DNA of 5,724 nucleotides from Spirochaetia bacterium (GTDB taxonomy: Bacteria > Spirochaetota > Spirochaetia > JABMQR01): positions 1 through 5,724 of the forward strand of contig JADHUD010000168.1 of the NCBI GenBank assembly GCA_016784705.1, given 5' to 3'. Numbering within the stretch: position 1 is the first letter of the stretch; each line of letters opens with the position of its first letter. Positions 1 through 5,282 of the stretch are shown one piece after another. Under the pieces are notes generated by a model. It was not told the DNA's origin. It made no database searches and saw only the letters and a program-made list of their open reading frames with translations. The position numbers and the translations under genes are program-made.

Positions 1-69
1 TTACACAAAACATTAAAACCACTCTTCCACCTCTTAGCACTCATCAAATAAGCTTGGCATGTGGAATCG

Positions 70-87
70 CTTAAAGAACGCTTTAAG
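70..87. repeat. Perfect 7-bp inverted repeat, 4-base spacer
   Basis: CTTAAAG at 70-76 and CTTTAAG at 81-87 are exact reverse complements separated by AACG. As DNA it could be a repressor half-site pair. As RNA it would make a weak AU-rich hairpin with no U-tract, so it is not a terminator. It lies about 100 bp upstream of the ATPase start. Confidence 0.4.
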
Positions 88-111
88 AACATGGCGTTAT
101 CAATAAATATT

Positions 112-126
112 TGTGAAAAAATCACA
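112..126. promoter_or_regulatory. TGTGA-N5-TCACA palindrome, possible operator
   Basis: TGTGA at 112-116 and TCACA at 122-126 flank five adenines. The half-sites match those bound by CRP/FNR-family regulators, but the canonical CRP spacer is six bases, not five, so this may belong to another regulator or be chance. It sits 60-75 bp upstream of the ATPase start, a plausible place for transcriptional control. Confidence 0.3.
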
Positions 127-142
127 TATAAAATGTTGCTAT

Positions 143-162
143 TATGGTATTACTATGGTATT
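143..162 (+). repeat. Two 9-bp direct repeats, 11-bp period
   Basis: TATGGTATT occurs at 143-151 and again at 154-162. The 11-bp period puts both copies on about the same face of the helix. The pair lies just upstream of the ribosome site at 171, where a bound protein could cover the transcription start. Whether it is a functional operator is inference. Confidence 0.35.
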
Positions 163-185
163 CTCGGGTTAGGAGTGACTAACAG

Positions 186-1598
186 ATGTTATCAAGATTC
201 ACAGTTGGAAATTTTCTTTCTTTTAATAAAACCCAGACCTTTTCCATGATTGCTAATTCTGTACAGAAAAATAAAGGACGGCTATTCCAAGCAGAAGATA
301 TGAAGCTATTGAAATTCAGCTCAATTTATGGGGCGAATGCTGCAGGAAAGTCAAACCTTATAAAAGCAATGGCCTTCGCTCGGGATGTAATTACACATGG
401 AACTTCAGAAAGCCCGGATACCTACTACTTCAAGCTCAATCCCAAGTGTAAGGACCTTCCTTCATATTTTGAATTCGAGATCTGCATGAATGGTAAAATG
501 TACAGCTATGGCTTTGAGTTGTTACTATCGGAAAGGGAAATAACCGAGGAATGGCTGATCTTGCTAGGAGAGAGTAAAAACCAAGAACTGTTTTCTAGAA
601 ACACCACCACAGGACAGTATGATTATGATAAAAGCCTACTCACCAATCAAGAAGATGCAGCCCATTTTGATATCTATATCAACGATCTGAAATTTGTTAA
701 AGACAAGTTCTTCCTACAGGACATTGTTTCAAACAAAGATACCATATACGAGGATAATGAAAAGCTTGGAATATTTAAAGACACATTTCGCTGGTTTAAG
801 TCATTAGACATATCATTTCCAAATTCAATGGTGTCAGGGTACTCCTGCTTTTCGTCAACTTCCACTGATGAGATTCTGAATGCTATCAAAACTTTTGCAA
901 CAGGCATAAGTTATGTGGAAGCAAGAGAAGTGACTAAAGAAAAAGCCTTGGAGGACATACCTTCCGATTTCAGGAAGAAAATCGATAAAATGCTTGCCGA
1001 ACTAGAGATTAAAGGCAAGATAGCTGGGGGAGGAAAGGATACATCATTTGGAATGCGCATCAACTGCAATGGAAAGCTCTATCTCGTACATATCAATAAA
1101 AAAGAACCGGAATTTAACGAAATCACCTTTGAGCATAATAAACTGAAGAAGATTCCTTTTTCATTGGCTGAGGAATCGGACGGAACCCAGCGTTTGTTCG
1201 ATATGCTGACAGTGCTCTTGTGTACAAAAGAAAACGCCGTGTTTGTTATTGATGAAATCGACCGGAGCCTTCATCCACAGATGACGGTTCATTTCATTAA
1301 AAACTTTCTTAAATTGGCAAGGAAAAAAAATATCCAGCTTATAATCACAACGCATGAAAGCCATTTGCTGGATCTTACCATACTCAGACAGGATGAGATT
1401 TGGTTCATCGAGAAGAACAAGGTGGGAGCGAGCCTGCTTATGCCCTTCGATCGCTTCAAAGAACGTTTCGACAAGAAGATCGAGAAAGCATATTTGGATG
1501 GACGATACGGCGGGGTTCCTCTGTTTGATTCATTCTTTTTCCCAGATGGGTATGGTCAGGAAGATGAATATGATGACGATGTTGAGGATCTATCTTGA
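186..1598 (+). CDS. AAA/ABC-type ATPase, RloA/AbiLi-like defence protein
   Basis: This 470-residue protein is an SMC/ABC-like P-loop ATPase of the group found in abortive-infection and OLD-type defence systems. The Walker A motif GANAAGKS is at residues 49-56, after an N-terminal strand opening typical of the family (FTVGNFLSF, 5-13). An ABC signature-like stretch (EESDGTQR) is at 329-336. Walker B (VFVIDE) is at 352-357 with catalytic Glu357, followed by a D-loop-like DRSLHP at 359-364 and a switch His390 in TTHES. All nucleotide-binding elements look intact. The middle, about 75-320, is the variable family-specific insertion. The C-terminus is strongly acidic. The start is supported by AGGAG at 171-175. 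The stop overlaps the next gene by four bases, as in RloA-RloB / AbiLi-AbiLii pairs, where the ATPase is thought to sense or gate and the partner to act as effector. Phage defence is inferred from family and pairing; the trigger is unknown. Confidence 0.88.
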   Translation: MLSRFTVGNFLSFNKTQTFSMIANSVQKNKGRLFQAEDMKLLKFSSIYGANAAGKSNLIKAMAFARDVITHGTSESPDTYYFKLNPKCKDLPSYFEFEICMNGKMYSYGFELLLSEREITEEWLILLGESKNQELFSRNTTTGQYDYDKSLLTNQEDAAHFDIYINDLKFVKDKFFLQDIVSNKDTIYEDNEKLGIFKDTFRWFKSLDISFPNSMVSGYSCFSSTSTDEILNAIKTFATGISYVEAREVTKEKALEDIPSDFRKKIDKMLAELEIKGKIAGGGKDTSFGMRINCNGKLYLVHINKKEPEFNEITFEHNKLKKIPFSLAEESDGTQRLFDMLTVLLCTKENAVFVIDEIDRSLHPQMTVHFIKNFLKLARKKNIQLIITTHESHLLDLTILRQDEIWFIEKNKVGASLLMPFDRFKERFDKKIEKAYLDGRYGGVPLFDSFFFPDGYGQEDEYDDDVEDLS

Positions 1599-2284
1599 GA
1601 CTCGACCAACCTTATGGGAAGCGATTTGACGAAAAATTTACGAATGCTGAGCCGAAATGTAAATACTTTATTGCCTGTGAAGGAAAGAAGACCGAGTATT
1701 TATACTTTAAAGGTTTGATTGAGGCCAGAGACGAACTGGCGATTAGTCCATTTATCGAGGTTTTGCCTATTAGGCATAGCACTGGTACAAACAGCCATCC
1801 TTTAACAATTATTAATGAAGCCAAGGATGTGATCGATGATTGTGATAATTTTTTCCCTGAAACAGATTTTGTTTGTATAATTGTCGACAGGGATTCGGAG
1901 AGCTTCAATCTTGCACAATATGATGAAGCAAACAGCTTATGCCAACGCTATGGATTCAAATTTATAGTCACAAATCCTTGCATAGAATTATGGTTACTCT
2001 TCCACTATTCGGATCTTTCTGGATATTGTTTGCAGGAACTTCTAGAAAACAAGAAAACAGGAGGGCGAACATTTTCGGAAATGCTACTCAAAGATGAATT
2101 TCTTCGCGGTAGTTATAACAAAACCCGTATAAGATTCGAAAGGAATTTTAAGCCATATGTTCGTGTGGCAATTGAAAATTCAAAAAAATTTGCAATGACA
2201 GTCGATGAACTGAAGATAAAAATCGGGACACGGATTGGTTTATTGATTGAGGAAATGATGGAGCAGGGTTCTAATACCGAATAG
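1595..2284 (+). CDS. RloB/AbiLii-like TOPRIM-type protein
   Basis: This 229-residue protein matches the RloB family. An acidic CEGKKTE motif is at residues 28-34 (Glu29, Glu34), VDRDSES at 97-103 (Asp98, Asp100), and the family hallmark NPCIELWLLFHY at 127-138 (Glu131). Glu29, Asp98 and Asp100 are placed as in a TOPRIM metal-binding fold, so a metal-dependent nuclease-like effector is a reasonable inference, though not shown here. Initiation is at a TTG codon whose last bases form the TGA stop of the ATPase gene (TTGA overlap). GAGG at 1584-1587 lies seven bases upstream and supports this start. The overlap implies translational coupling, which would fix the ratio of ATPase to partner. Length is normal for the family and no motif is missing. 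Together with the ATPase it forms an AbiL-type two-gene system. Confidence 0.85.
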   Translation: MRLDQPYGKRFDEKFTNAEPKCKYFIACEGKKTEYLYFKGLIEARDELAISPFIEVLPIRHSTGTNSHPLTIINEAKDVIDDCDNFFPETDFVCIIVDRDSESFNLAQYDEANSLCQRYGFKFIVTNPCIELWLLFHYSDLSGYCLQELLENKKTGGRTFSEMLLKDEFLRGSYNKTRIRFERNFKPYVRVAIENSKKFAMTVDELKIKIGTRIGLLIEEMMEQGSNTE

Positions 2285-2489
2285 ACAGAAAAAAGACGAT
2301 TCCCTAACCAGGTGGTGTGGCCAATTTCCACAAGCGGCTGCTTTTAGTAGGTTACGGGGTGCTAAGTTGTTTGAGGGTAATGGAATAAAAATGATGAGGG
2401 TGGGCGGGTCTATGTTCGGAACCGGGTACCGATTCCACAAGAAGAACTGAAGAAAAAGTAAATACTTCTCTCAAAGGAGAGAGTAGGCT
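2285..2489. other. Gene-free spacer after the defence cassette
   Basis: No gene and no clear terminator follows the RloB stop. The stretch contains an inverted repeat TGTGG-N7-CCACA (2316-2332). TTCCACAAG occurs twice in direct orientation, at 2326-2334 and 2433-2441. CGATTCCACA at 2430-2439 is the reverse complement of 60-69 on the far side of the cassette. Such scattered end-like repeats beside a transposase stump fit insertion-sequence termini, but no complete pair of terminal repeats can be delimited. Confidence 0.35.
2466..2483 (+). promoter_or_regulatory. Hairpin overlapping the ribosome site of the transposase stump
   Basis: TCTCTC at 2467-2472 pairs with GAGAGA at 2477-2482 across the loop AAAG, with a possible extra T-G pair at 2466/2483. 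The ribosome site AAAGGAG (2473-2479), ten bases before the ATG at 2490, is split between loop and stem. Such a structure could dampen translation, a common economy in transposase genes. It is short and its stability was not computed. Confidence 0.35.
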
Positions 2490-2627
2490 ATGGGAAAAGG
2501 GCGAGGAAAGCATTACGAGCACGAAGAACGGTTATTAATTATAGCAGGATATGACGAAAGCAAGAAGACAGTCCAAGAATTCTGTGAACAGGAAGCAGTA
2601 AATTCCTGGACGCTAGCCCAATGGTAA
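2490..2627 (+). pseudogene. Truncated IS66 TnpA-like transposase stump
   Basis: ATG at 2490 is preceded by a good ribosome site (AAAGGAG, 2473-2479) and opens a 45-codon frame ending at TAA 2625-2627. The protein begins MGKGRGKHYEHEERLLIIAG. It has the pattern of the N-terminal helix-turn-helix of IS66-type accessory protein TnpA and similar transposase OrfA proteins: a Tyr/Ser-rich first helix, then KTVQEFCEQE (residues 26-35), and a conserved closing Trp at residue 45. Family members run on past this Trp with a basic segment, so the frame looks cut short by a stop or frameshift. No tnpB or DDE transposase gene follows. It could instead be a short HTH protein of another IS family. The remnant reading is more secure than the family name. 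Confidence 0.5.
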
Positions 2628-2682
2628 CGGGATCGGAGATGTTCTGCAGGAGTATTCAGTACTACCTACCCTCAGGGGATGC

Positions 2683-3039
2683 GTGAGGAATCAACGATTT
2701 ATTAAGGTGCCAGCGAGAAGTATAGGTGGAGAAAGTTTGTGGTTTCGAGTGGAGCCTGGCACTTGGGACACACGGATGAGTCGAGGACTTTGTCAGAATC
2801 CGGCTGACGACACCCTCCGTCAGATTTCCCGTGCGCTGGTCCTGTTTCAGTACTATAGCAACCCGTATGCCGGGGAGTATATTTTCTCGCAGTGTAGCAT
2901 CCATAGCAGTACTGTACGCTGTTTAGTAAAAAAATGTGAACCTTCCTGGAGGAGGCAGACAGTAAAAAAAGTCCAAACTATTCTGACAGAAAAAAAAGAT
3001 ATTTTGACAAACTGGACAATTTCTACTATTGTAGGGTGA
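2683..3039 (+). pseudogene. Decayed transposon-associated ORF, frame-shifted
   Basis: An open frame of 118 codons exists, but its ATG lacks a properly spaced ribosome site and the product has no intact domain I recognise. Piecewise it recalls a small protein family often seen beside transposases, whose members carry a YPRKPRGGP-like stretch, a CC..GCRRR zinc-ligand segment, TPPSVRF, and later an HTH with a TLRRW-like helix. VPARSIGGE (encoded near 2707-2733) and the SRGLCQNP segment sit in the ATG frame. LTTPSVRF (about 2810-2833) appears only in the next frame, and SIHSSTVRCL returns in the ATG frame near 2900. This implies at least two compensating frameshifts. The comparison is from memory and unverified. 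An alternative is a random open frame in non-coding DNA. The 3' end overlaps the promoter of the downstream operon. Confidence 0.3.
2990..3032 (+). promoter_or_regulatory. Sigma70-type promoter with A-tract, driving the PII-IIA-Mrp operon
   Basis: A perfect TTGACA minus-35 box is at 3004-3009. Seventeen bases later comes TATTGT at 3027-3032, which matches the minus-10 consensus at four of six positions. An eight-adenine tract at 2990-2997 lies where an UP element would contact the polymerase alpha subunit. The predicted start is near 3039, giving a leader of only about 20 bases before the ATG at 3059, so there is no room for a riboswitch. This is the best promoter in the window and the only obvious one for the seven genes downstream. 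Confidence 0.65.
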
Positions 3040-3058
3040 AGAAGAGGTCGACAGTTCT

Positions 3059-3406
3059 ATGAGATTACTTGTTTTTGTCCTTAACAATGAAGAATTTCTA
3101 GAAGAAGTTCTGGAAGCCTATATCGAAGCCGGCGTAACCGGTGCGACCATCCTCGATTCCGAGGGGATGGGGCGTTTTCTTACCTATGAAGTGCCGCTGT
3201 TTGCCGGTTTCAAGGAATTTATGAAGGGCAACAAGCCGTATAACAAGACGATAATTTCTGTAGTCCGCAATCAGGATACCATTGATAAGCTGAAGCAGCT
3301 GATTGATGAAATAGTAGGCGGCCTGGAAAATCCGGGAACCGGCATCATGTTCACCTTGCCGGTAGACTGGGCTTCGGGGCTGGTGCCTGAAGATGAAGAG
3401 GTATAA
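3059..3406 (+). CDS. PII-like signalling protein (divergent GlnB/GlnK fold)
   Basis: This 115-residue protein has the length and ferredoxin-like layout of PII proteins: strand MRLLVFVLN (1-9), a helix (11-24), strand GATILDSEG (28-36), a loop region (37-60), strand TIISVV (64-69), a helix (72-87), and a C-terminal strand segment GTGIMFTLPVD (93-103) where PII has GDGKIFVLPVE. GMGR (36-39) replaces the GFGRQ of GlnB. The classical T-loop with its modifiable Tyr in YRGAEY is absent, so control by GlnD-type uridylylation is unlikely. The basic residues of the GDGKIF ATP-binding signature are also missing, so its ligand cannot be assumed to be ATP/ADP and 2-oxoglutarate. AGAGGT at 3043-3048 serves as ribosome site. 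It is first in an operon with a PTS IIA gene and Mrp genes; PII-like proteins encoded beside transporters usually bind and gate them, which is the inferred role here. Confidence 0.75.
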   Translation: MRLLVFVLNNEEFLEEVLEAYIEAGVTGATILDSEGMGRFLTYEVPLFAGFKEFMKGNKPYNKTIISVVRNQDTIDKLKQLIDEIVGGLENPGTGIMFTLPVDWASGLVPEDEEV

Positions 3407-3409
3407 AAA

Positions 3410-3874
3410 ATGGGCGGAATTTGCAAAAGATTGCCGGTAAAATGCATTTTGCTGGATTGTTATGATCCGGCTGCCGAAAAGGATCCCATAATCCGCCGCC
3501 TGGTGGAAGCCCTGGCGCAGGTTTATGAAATACAGGATACCGACCAATTGGTAAAGGATATCATGGAACGGGAAGAACTGGCCTCCACCTGCCTGGGGTT
3601 CGGCTGCGCCCTCCCGCACGCGCATTCCCCGATCCTTAAAACAACCGCCATAGCGGCTGCCCGGCTGGATCCCCCACTCAATTTTAAGGCTCCTGATGAT
3701 GAACCCGTCGAGCTCGTCTTTCTCATGGTAGGGCCAGAGAACAGTGCCGTTCTCCACCTCAAACTGCTCTCAAAGCTGGTCCGTTTGCTTCATGATGCAG
3801 GATTCAGGGAGGAGCTGCTCAAAGCCGAAACACCAGAGGCTTTTCATCAGCTGATATGCCGGAAGGACGAATAA
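3410..3874 (+). CDS. PTS IIA domain protein, fructose/Ntr type
   Basis: This single-domain protein of 154 residues belongs to the type-2 (fructose/mannitol/Ntr) PTS EIIA family. The active-site signature ends at residues 66-71, CALPHA, with His70 as the predicted phosphoacceptor. The pattern from Glu56 fits the family signature except for Cys66 at a position normally Ile/Leu/Val/Met. LVFLMVGPENSAVLHLKLLSKL (about residues 104-125) is the conserved second half of the fold. No EIIB or EIIC sugar permease gene is adjacent, so a regulatory role like that of EIIA-Ntr (PtsN) is more likely than sugar transport. In E. coli, EIIA-Ntr controls potassium handling through TrkA and KdpD, a precedent for a link to cation transport. 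The gene starts three bases after the PII-like stop and ends one base before mnhE, so it is firmly in the operon. Confidence 0.87.
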   Translation: MGGICKRLPVKCILLDCYDPAAEKDPIIRRLVEALAQVYEIQDTDQLVKDIMEREELASTCLGFGCALPHAHSPILKTTAIAAARLDPPLNFKAPDDEPVELVFLMVGPENSAVLHLKLLSKLVRLLHDAGFREELLKAETPEAFHQLICRKDE

Positions 3875-3875
3875 G

Positions 3876-4388
3876 ATGCGTGCCCGCCGCGAATGGAGCA
3901 TTATCCGGTTTCTCCTCACCGCATTGGCTTTGTTTGCCGTCTGGCTGCTCTTTACCGCCAGTTTTGAACTTTTTTCTGTAGCCTTTGGAATTGTCGGATC
4001 ACTGCTTATCGCCGCTCTCACCTATGACGTGTTTCTCGCTCAGCATGAAGCTAACCTCCGTTTTTTTGTTCCCCGGCCCCTTTATCTCATAAAATTTCTT
4101 CTGCTTCTCATGTTCTTTCTCTACCAGTCGAGTATCGTCATGCTGGGTTCCGTAATTACCGGAAATGCCAGTCCGCGGATCGTCCATTTTCGAACCCGCC
4201 TGCGCTCCGACCTTGCCCGTATGGTGCTGGCGAATTCCATCACCTTTACTCCGGGTACCATAACCTTGGATCTCAATGATGATCACCTGACCGTCCACTG
4301 GTTCTTCTGCAATACCAGCCACGCCAAAGCGGCGGGCGAAGCCGTAAAGGGCCGAATGGAGACGCATATAAAGAGAGTATGGCTGTGA
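3876..4388 (+). CDS. mnhE: Na+/H+ antiporter (Mrp/Mnh) subunit E
   Basis: This 170-residue membrane protein belongs to the MrpE/MnhE family, equivalent to MbhA in hydrogenase-type complexes. Hydrophobic segments are at about 10-28, 32-50 and 69-95. The family hallmark ANSITFTPGTITLDL is at residues 119-133, followed by NDDHLTVHWFF, which forms the cytoplasmic part. MrpE is a small subunit of the multisubunit secondary antiporter and supports its assembly and activity; it is not the ion-translocating channel itself. GGAAGGA at 3861-3867 gives a ribosome site eight bases from the ATG. Only one base separates it from the IIA stop. Its 3' end overlaps the mnhF start by ten bases, which implies coupled translation. 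Confidence 0.92.
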   Translation: MRARREWSIIRFLLTALALFAVWLLFTASFELFSVAFGIVGSLLIAALTYDVFLAQHEANLRFFVPRPLYLIKFLLLLMFFLYQSSIVMLGSVITGNASPRIVHFRTRLRSDLARMVLANSITFTPGTITLDLNDDHLTVHWFFCNTSHAKAAGEAVKGRMETHIKRVWL

Positions 4389-4657
4389 GAATACTGATGC
4401 TGGATGTAATGCAGTGGTTTACTCTTTTCTGTGCGGTAGTCTGCATTGTACGGCTTGTTCTGGGACCGACAACGGCTGACCGGCTGGTAGCCCTGAATAT
4501 TCTATCGGGGGTGGTGCTGGCTTTTCTGGTGCTGCGCGGTGTTCGGCAGGGGCGGTCTCTCTATCTCGATGTAGCCTTGGTCTATGATATATTCGGGTTT
4601 CTGGGATTTCTGGCCATAGCCCGGATTCTCAAAGACAAGATGACCGATGATGGTTAA
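4379..4657 (+). CDS. mnhF: Mrp/Mnh antiporter subunit F
   Basis: This 92-residue protein has three hydrophobic segments (about 9-27, 36-54 and 61-82), as in MrpF/MnhF/MbhB. The conserved VRLVLGPTTADRLVALN stretch is at residues 24-40. Asp34 in it aligns with the Asp reported as essential in Bacillus MrpF. SLYLDVALVYDIFGFLGFLA (57-76) is the second family block. The chosen ATG overlaps the end of mnhE by ten bases and has only a weak purine-rich ribosome site (AAGAGAG), consistent with reinitiation after mnhE. Later ATG codons, at residues 7 and 11, are possible alternative starts. Confidence 0.9.
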   Translation: MAVRILMLDVMQWFTLFCAVVCIVRLVLGPTTADRLVALNILSGVVLAFLVLRGVRQGRSLYLDVALVYDIFGFLGFLAIARILKDKMTDDG

Positions 4658-4668
4658 GGAGAAGTCTG

Positions 4669-5049
4669 ATGATCTGGATAATTCGGGAGATCCTTGCCCT
4701 GATTGCATTTTCCTCAGCTGTCGTCTTTGGACTGGGTGGTCTGGCCGGGCTCTTTCGCTTTCCCGATCCCTACTCGAGGCTGCAGGCTGGTTCGCTCTGC
4801 GGAACCACGGCGGTCTTCTCTATATTCATAGGAGCCTTGCTGCTGGCATCTGATACCGCTGTGGCCGCCCGCATTGTTATTATTGCCATATTTTTTCTGA
4901 TGTCGGCACCCACCGGTTCACACATAGTTGCCCGTTTTACCTGGAATGCCGGGGTCTATCCCTGGAAACCGCCAAAAGTGCGTACCGGTTCAGCCCGGAG
5001 AAGAAAAAAAAGCCGGGATTCTTCTGAAAAACGGGGAGGTGCTGAATGA
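4669..5049 (+). CDS. mnhG: Mrp/Mnh antiporter subunit G
   Basis: This 126-residue membrane protein belongs to the MrpG/MnhG/MbhC family. The conserved GLFRFPDPYSRLQAGS is at residues 27-42, where family members have RFPDxYxRLHA; Gln replaces the usual His. A second block, APTGSHIVARFTWNAGV, is at about 80-96. Three hydrophobic segments are at about 5-28, 46-62 and 66-80. The C-terminal tail (about 100-126) is unusually basic and hydrophilic, with RRRKKSRD, and is probably cytoplasmic. An excellent ribosome site, AAGGAG at 4656-4661, lies seven bases before the ATG, and the gap to mnhF is 11 bases. Its stop overlaps the next start as ATGA. Confidence 0.9.
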   Translation: MIWIIREILALIAFSSAVVFGLGGLAGLFRFPDPYSRLQAGSLCGTTAVFSIFIGALLLASDTAVAARIVIIAIFFLMSAPTGSHIVARFTWNAGVYPWKPPKVRTGSARRRKKSRDSSEKRGGAE

Positions 5050-5282
5050 CCATAATTATTCTGCTTCTGATCGTAATCCTGGCCTTCTATGCCATATCAT
5101 CGGGCGACCTGCTCCACGGAGTTATCGCGCTTTCGGCTATAAGCCTGCTCTCCGCTCTGCTTTTTTATCTCCTCCATGCCCCGGATGTGGCTATTACCGA
5201 AGCTGCGGTCGGCGCCGGAGTATCTACCGTGGTTTTCGTCTGGGCAATTCGCTATACCGAGAGAAAGGACCGGGATTCATGA
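5046..5282 (+). CDS. MbhD-like subunit (stand-alone MrpA C-terminal domain piece)
   Basis: This 78-residue protein with three hydrophobic segments (about 2-18, 22-43 and 49-68) corresponds to MbhD/DUF4040, which in classical Mrp antiporters is part of the C-terminal region of the large MrpA subunit. The hallmark APDVAITEAAVGAG is at residues 45-58, with Asp47 and Glu52 as conserved in-membrane acidic residues likely used in ion or proton transfer. GGGGAGGT before the ATG is the ribosome site. Both ends overlap neighbours by four bases (ATGA), so translation is coupled. No large MrpA N-terminal antiporter domain is fused to it or visible upstream, which places the operon in the Mbh-like class. 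Confidence 0.85.
   Translation: MTIIILLLIVILAFYAISSGDLLHGVIALSAISLLSALLFYLLHAPDVAITEAAVGAGVSTVVFVWAIRYTERKDRDS

Larger units (their letters stand above)
1..185 (+). promoter_or_regulatory. AT-rich leader of the defence cassette
   Basis: No convincing gene lies here. The stretch is AT-rich and ends in a ribosome site, AGGAG at 171-175, ten bases before the ATG at 186. Minus-10-like hexamers occur (TATAAA at 127-132, TATTAT at 140-145), but I see no well-spaced minus-35 box, so no promoter can be placed with confidence. Three short symmetric or repeated elements lie within about 95 bp and are listed separately; they could be operator sites. The 5' end may continue an upstream gene or element that is not visible. 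Confidence 0.4.

Noticed and set aside
61..249. 62-codon GTG-start frame ahead of and overlapping the ATPase gene
   Set aside because: No ribosome site, low-complexity hydrophobic product, and it runs 64 bases into the clearly real ATPase gene in another frame.
2756..2780. TGGCAC resembling the minus-24 box of a sigma54 promoter
   Set aside because: No TTGC element follows at the required spacing.
2662..2904. 80-codon minus-strand frame in the relic region
   Set aside because: No ribosome site or recognisable motif; more likely chance opening in decayed DNA.
2928..2997. Three A-tracts as phased bent DNA
   Set aside because: Centres are about 36 and 26 bases apart, not multiples of the helical repeat. 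Only the last tract is well placed for an UP element.
3098..3757. 219-codon frame on the minus strand opposite the PII-like and IIA genes
   Set aside because: It lies entirely antisense to two genes with clear family motifs, and its product has no recognisable domain.
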